From positions 14,123 through 20,646 of the forward strand of contig DCHY01000030.1 of NCBI GenBank assembly GCA_002315715.1: 6,524 nucleotides of DNA, given 5' to 3'. The notes beneath the pieces were generated by a model. The model did no database searches, was not told the DNA's origin, and saw only the letters and a program-made list of their open reading frames with translations. This stretch comes from Clostridiales bacterium UBA1740. GTDB taxonomy: Bacteria; Bacillota; Clostridia; Oscillospirales; CAG-272. Shown piece by piece: positions 4,527-6,524 of the stretch (the first letter of the stretch is position 1; every line of letters starts with the position of its first letter). Both the position numbers and the translations under genes were made by a program.

Positions 4527-5838
4527 GCCGAGAACCGTCGGGCTCTATACCCTCGGATGCAAGGTGGCGCAATACGAGACCGAAGCCATCGGCGAAGCCC
4601 TCGAGACGCGCGGATTTACCGTCGTGCCCTTTGAAGAAACCGCCGACGCCTACGTCATCAACACCTGCACCGTCACGGCGGAAAGCGACAGAAAATCAAG
4701 ACAGATGATCCGCCGCGCCACCGCGAAAAATCCGAACGCCGTCGTCGCCGTCTGCGGTTGTTATTCCCAGACGTCCCCGCGTGAGGTAGCCGAGATTCCC
4801 GGCGTTTGTATCGTCGTCGGCAACGACAAAAAATTGGCGCTTGTCGACCTCATCGAAGAAAAACTCGTTTCCCAAACGAATACCCAAACCGTCGCCGTTT
4901 CCCCGCTCGACGGCAAGCCTTTTGAAGACATGACGGTGAAAAAAGCGCCGAGAACCCGTGCCTACGTCAAAATCGAAGACGGGTGCGAGTGCCGCTGCAC
5001 CTATTGCGAAATACCGAATGCGCGCGGTCCTGTCCGCTCCAAAGCGCCAAAGGACGTCATCGCCGAGGTCGAAGGGCTTTACCGAAACGGCACCAAGGAA
5101 ATCGTCCTGACGGGTATCGAAACGGCGTCCTACGGCACCGATTTTGACAATCACTACCGCTTGATCGACCTGCTCGAAGAACTCGACGCTCGCAAAAGTT
5201 GTGAACGCATCCGCATGGGCTCCCTCTCGCCGGAGGTGATGAAGCCCGATTTTATCGACAGACTGTCGAGACTCACCCTGCCCGTCCCGCACTTTCATCT
5301 CTCGATGCAAAGCGGTGCCGACGCGGTTTTGCGTGGCATGAAACGGCGATATAACCGCGAGATGGCGCTCGACGCCCTGGCGCGGGTGAGAGCGAAAATC
5401 CCCGGCGTGGAATTCACGACCGATATGATGGTTGGTTTTCCCGGTGAGACCGACGACGATTTTCTCGAAACGCTCGACTTCGTCGAAAAAGCGCAGTTTC
5501 TCGATATGCACGTCTTTGCCTATTCCCGTCGCCCCGGCACCCCTGCCGCCGACTTTGATAACCAAGTGCCCGAGGCCGTCAAGCACGAGCGCTCCGCTAT
5601 CTTGATTCGCAAGAAAAACGAAATCCGTGACCGTATTCTCGATAAGACCGTGGCGGCAAAAAAGCCCCTCTTCGTCATTCTCGAGACCTACGAAAACGGT
5701 GCATATACCGCCCACGCCGACACCTTTATGGAGGTATCGGTCAAAGCCGCCCCGGGACTGCACGGCAAAATGGCGGAGGTTCTCCCGCAGTCTCATCACG
5801 ACGGCGTGATATACGCCGTCCCCGTTTCCACGTTATAA
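4516..5838 (+). CDS. mtaB: tRNA t6A37 methylthiotransferase MtaB
   Basis: MtaB is a radical-SAM enzyme that adds a methylthio group to t6A at position 37 of ANN-decoding tRNAs, giving ms2t6A. The 440-residue protein has the three family domains. The N-terminal MTTase domain has YTLGCKV (11-17), INTCTVT (48-54) and VCGCYSQ (79-85), giving iron-sulfur ligands Cys15, Cys51 and Cys82. The radical-SAM domain has the CxxxCxxC motif at Cys157, Cys161 and Cys164, with HLSMQSG at 261-267 and DMMVGFPGET at 303-312. A TRAM-like RNA-binding domain covers about 375-438. The family's LGCKVNQYE motif reads LGCKVAQYE here (Ala18). The ATG at 4516 lies inside hpt, just before the conserved N-terminus. An in-frame ATG at 4369 is rejected because it would add 49 residues of hpt shadow. 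There is no clear Shine-Dalgarno, so coupling to hpt is likely. Confidence 0.95.
   Translation: MKNKPRTVGLYTLGCKVAQYETEAIGEALETRGFTVVPFEETADAYVINTCTVTAESDRKSRQMIRRATAKNPNAVVAVCGCYSQTSPREVAEIPGVCIVVGNDKKLALVDLIEEKLVSQTNTQTVAVSPLDGKPFEDMTVKKAPRTRAYVKIEDGCECRCTYCEIPNARGPVRSKAPKDVIAEVEGLYRNGTKEIVLTGIETASYGTDFDNHYRLIDLLEELDARKSCERIRMGSLSPEVMKPDFIDRLSRLTLPVPHFHLSMQSGADAVLRGMKRRYNREMALDALARVRAKIPGVEFTTDMMVGFPGETDDDFLETLDFVEKAQFLDMHVFAYSRRPGTPAADFDNQVPEAVKHERSAILIRKKNEIRDRILDKTVAAKKPLFVILETYENGAYTAHADTFMEVSVKAAPGLHGKMAEVLPQSHHDGVIYAVPVSTL
5800..5820. repeat. 8-bp inverted repeat at the 3' end of mtaB
   Basis: The arms gacggcgt (5800-5807) and acgccgtc (5813-5820) pair exactly around the 5-nt loop gatat. 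The hairpin lies within the last codons of mtaB (the DGVIYAV stretch), 15 nt before the stop codon, and no T-run follows. It could be a weak 3' mRNA structure between mtaB and glyQS, or simple coding coincidence. Confidence 0.6.
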
Positions 5839-5866
5839 TTTGCCGATTGGCTGAATGGAGTACAAT

Positions 5867-6524
5867 ATGAACAACAGCGAAAAAACAATGGACAAAGTCG
5901 TTGCGCTTTGCAAAAACCGCGGCTTTATCTTCCCGGGTTCCGAAATCTACGGCGGTCTTGCCAATTCTTGGGACTACGGTCCTCTCGGCGTTGAATTCAA
6001 AAACAACGTCAAACGCGCTTGGTGGAAGAAATTCGTACAGGAATCTCCCTACAACGTCGGTCTCGACAGCGCTATTATTATGAATCCCGAAGCCTGGGTG
6101 GCTTCCGGCCACGTCGGCGGTTTTTCGGACCCTTTGATGGACTGCAAACAGTGCAAGGCCCGTCACAGAGCCGATAAACTCATCGAAGACTACGCTTTCC
6201 AAAACAAGACGAGCGACAACCCCGCCGCTTGGACCTTTGAAGAGATGGCGGCTTTCATTCGTGAAAAAGGCATCTGCTGCCCTCTTTGCGGCGGAAAAGA
6301 ATTCACCGACATCAAGAAATTCAACCTGATGTTTAAGACCTTTATCGGTGTCACCGAGGACTCTTCCTCCACCGTTTACCTCCGTCCCGAAACTGCGCAG
6401 GGTATCTTCGTCAACTTCCCGTCGGTTCAGCGTTCCACAAGACGCAAACTGCCCTTCGGTATCGCACAGATCGGTAAATCGTTCCGCAACGAAATCACCC
6501 CCGGCAACTTCACCTTCCGTACCC
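5867..6524 (+). CDS. glyQS: Glycyl-tRNA synthetase, single-chain dimeric type, C-terminus cut off by the window edge
   Basis: This class II synthetase attaches glycine to tRNA-Gly. The 219 visible codons match the single-chain alpha2 enzyme, not the separate GlyQ and GlyS subunits. Visible parts are KVVALCKNRGFIFPGSEIYG (10-29), DYGPLGVEFKNN (36-47), the GLDSAIIMNPEAW segment (65-77), a zinc-ribbon-like pair (Cys93-x2-Cys96 and Cys138-x2-Cys141), RPETAQGIF (173-181) and class II motif 2 beginning FRNE (206-209). Motif 3 and the anticodon-binding domain lie beyond the edge. The ATG at 5867 is chosen because GGAG (5857-5860) sits 6 nt upstream. An in-frame ATG at 5855 would add four residues but lacks such a site. 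The gap after mtaB is only 28 nt, so it may be co-transcribed, and there is no room for a T-box leader in the gap. Confidence 0.96.
   Translation, partial: MNNSEKTMDKVVALCKNRGFIFPGSEIYGGLANSWDYGPLGVEFKNNVKRAWWKKFVQESPYNVGLDSAIIMNPEAWVASGHVGGFSDPLMDCKQCKARHRADKLIEDYAFQNKTSDNPAAWTFEEMAAFIREKGICCPLCGGKEFTDIKKFNLMFKTFIGVTEDSSSTVYLRPETAQGIFVNFPSVQRSTRRKLPFGIAQIGKSFRNEITPGNFTFRT

Noticed and set aside
4696..5799. A 367-codon minus-strand open frame opposite mtaB
   Set aside because: It is a shadow of the mtaB coding strand with no recognisable motifs. MtaB has all six cluster cysteines in the plus frame.
5834..5839. A TATAAT overlapping the mtaB stop codon as a promoter for glyQS
   Set aside because: The -10 is perfect, but the base run at the 17-bp spacing (ATACGC, 5811-5816) is not a -35, and there is no extended -10 TG. 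It is not strong enough to list as a feature.

Overview
This window looks like chromosomal core DNA from a member of the Firmicutes, most likely an anaerobic Clostridia-type bacterium of moderate GC content. The grounds are the gene order rpmH-rnpA-yidD-yidC-jag-mnmE, a YidC with a lipoprotein signal (the SpoIIIJ type), a Jag/KhpB protein with Jag_N, KH and R3H domains, a single-chain glycyl-tRNA synthetase, near-consensus sigma-A promoters and strong Shine-Dalgarno sites. I cannot place it reliably below class level.

There are two divergent transcription units. The leftward unit (1-3734, minus strand) encodes ribosomal protein L34 (rpmH), the RNase P protein (rnpA), the YidD membrane-insertion factor, the YidC insertase, the RNA-binding protein Jag/KhpB, and the first two thirds of the tRNA-modifying GTPase MnmE, which runs off the left edge. 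These genes are tightly packed: rnpA/yidD and yidD/yidC each share an ATGA, jag/mnmE overlap by 8 nt, and yidC and jag are 13 nt apart. The one real gap, between rpmH and rnpA, holds a terminator-like hairpin and an 11-codon reading frame whose stop overlaps the rnpA start.

The rightward unit (3978-6524, plus strand) encodes hypoxanthine phosphoribosyltransferase (hpt), the tRNA methylthiotransferase MtaB, which overlaps hpt by 11 nt, and the N-terminal part of glycyl-tRNA synthetase (glyQS), which runs off the right edge.

The 243-nt region between the units (3735-3977) carries two divergent promoters, each with two good hexamers and a 17-bp spacer. In many bacteria this position, upstream of rpmH, holds dnaA and oriC. 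Here there is no dnaA and I see no DnaA boxes.

The genes serve translation and its products: ribosome assembly (L34), tRNA maturation (RNase P), tRNA wobble and position-37 modification (MnmE, MtaB), tRNA charging (GlyQS), and insertion of nascent membrane proteins (YidC/YidD). Hpt adds purine salvage. I found no mobile element, CRISPR array, tRNA/rRNA gene or clearly new system. The most interesting signals are the rpmH-rnpA junction, the replaced dnaA neighbourhood, and substitutions at conserved positions in RnpA, MtaB and YidC.
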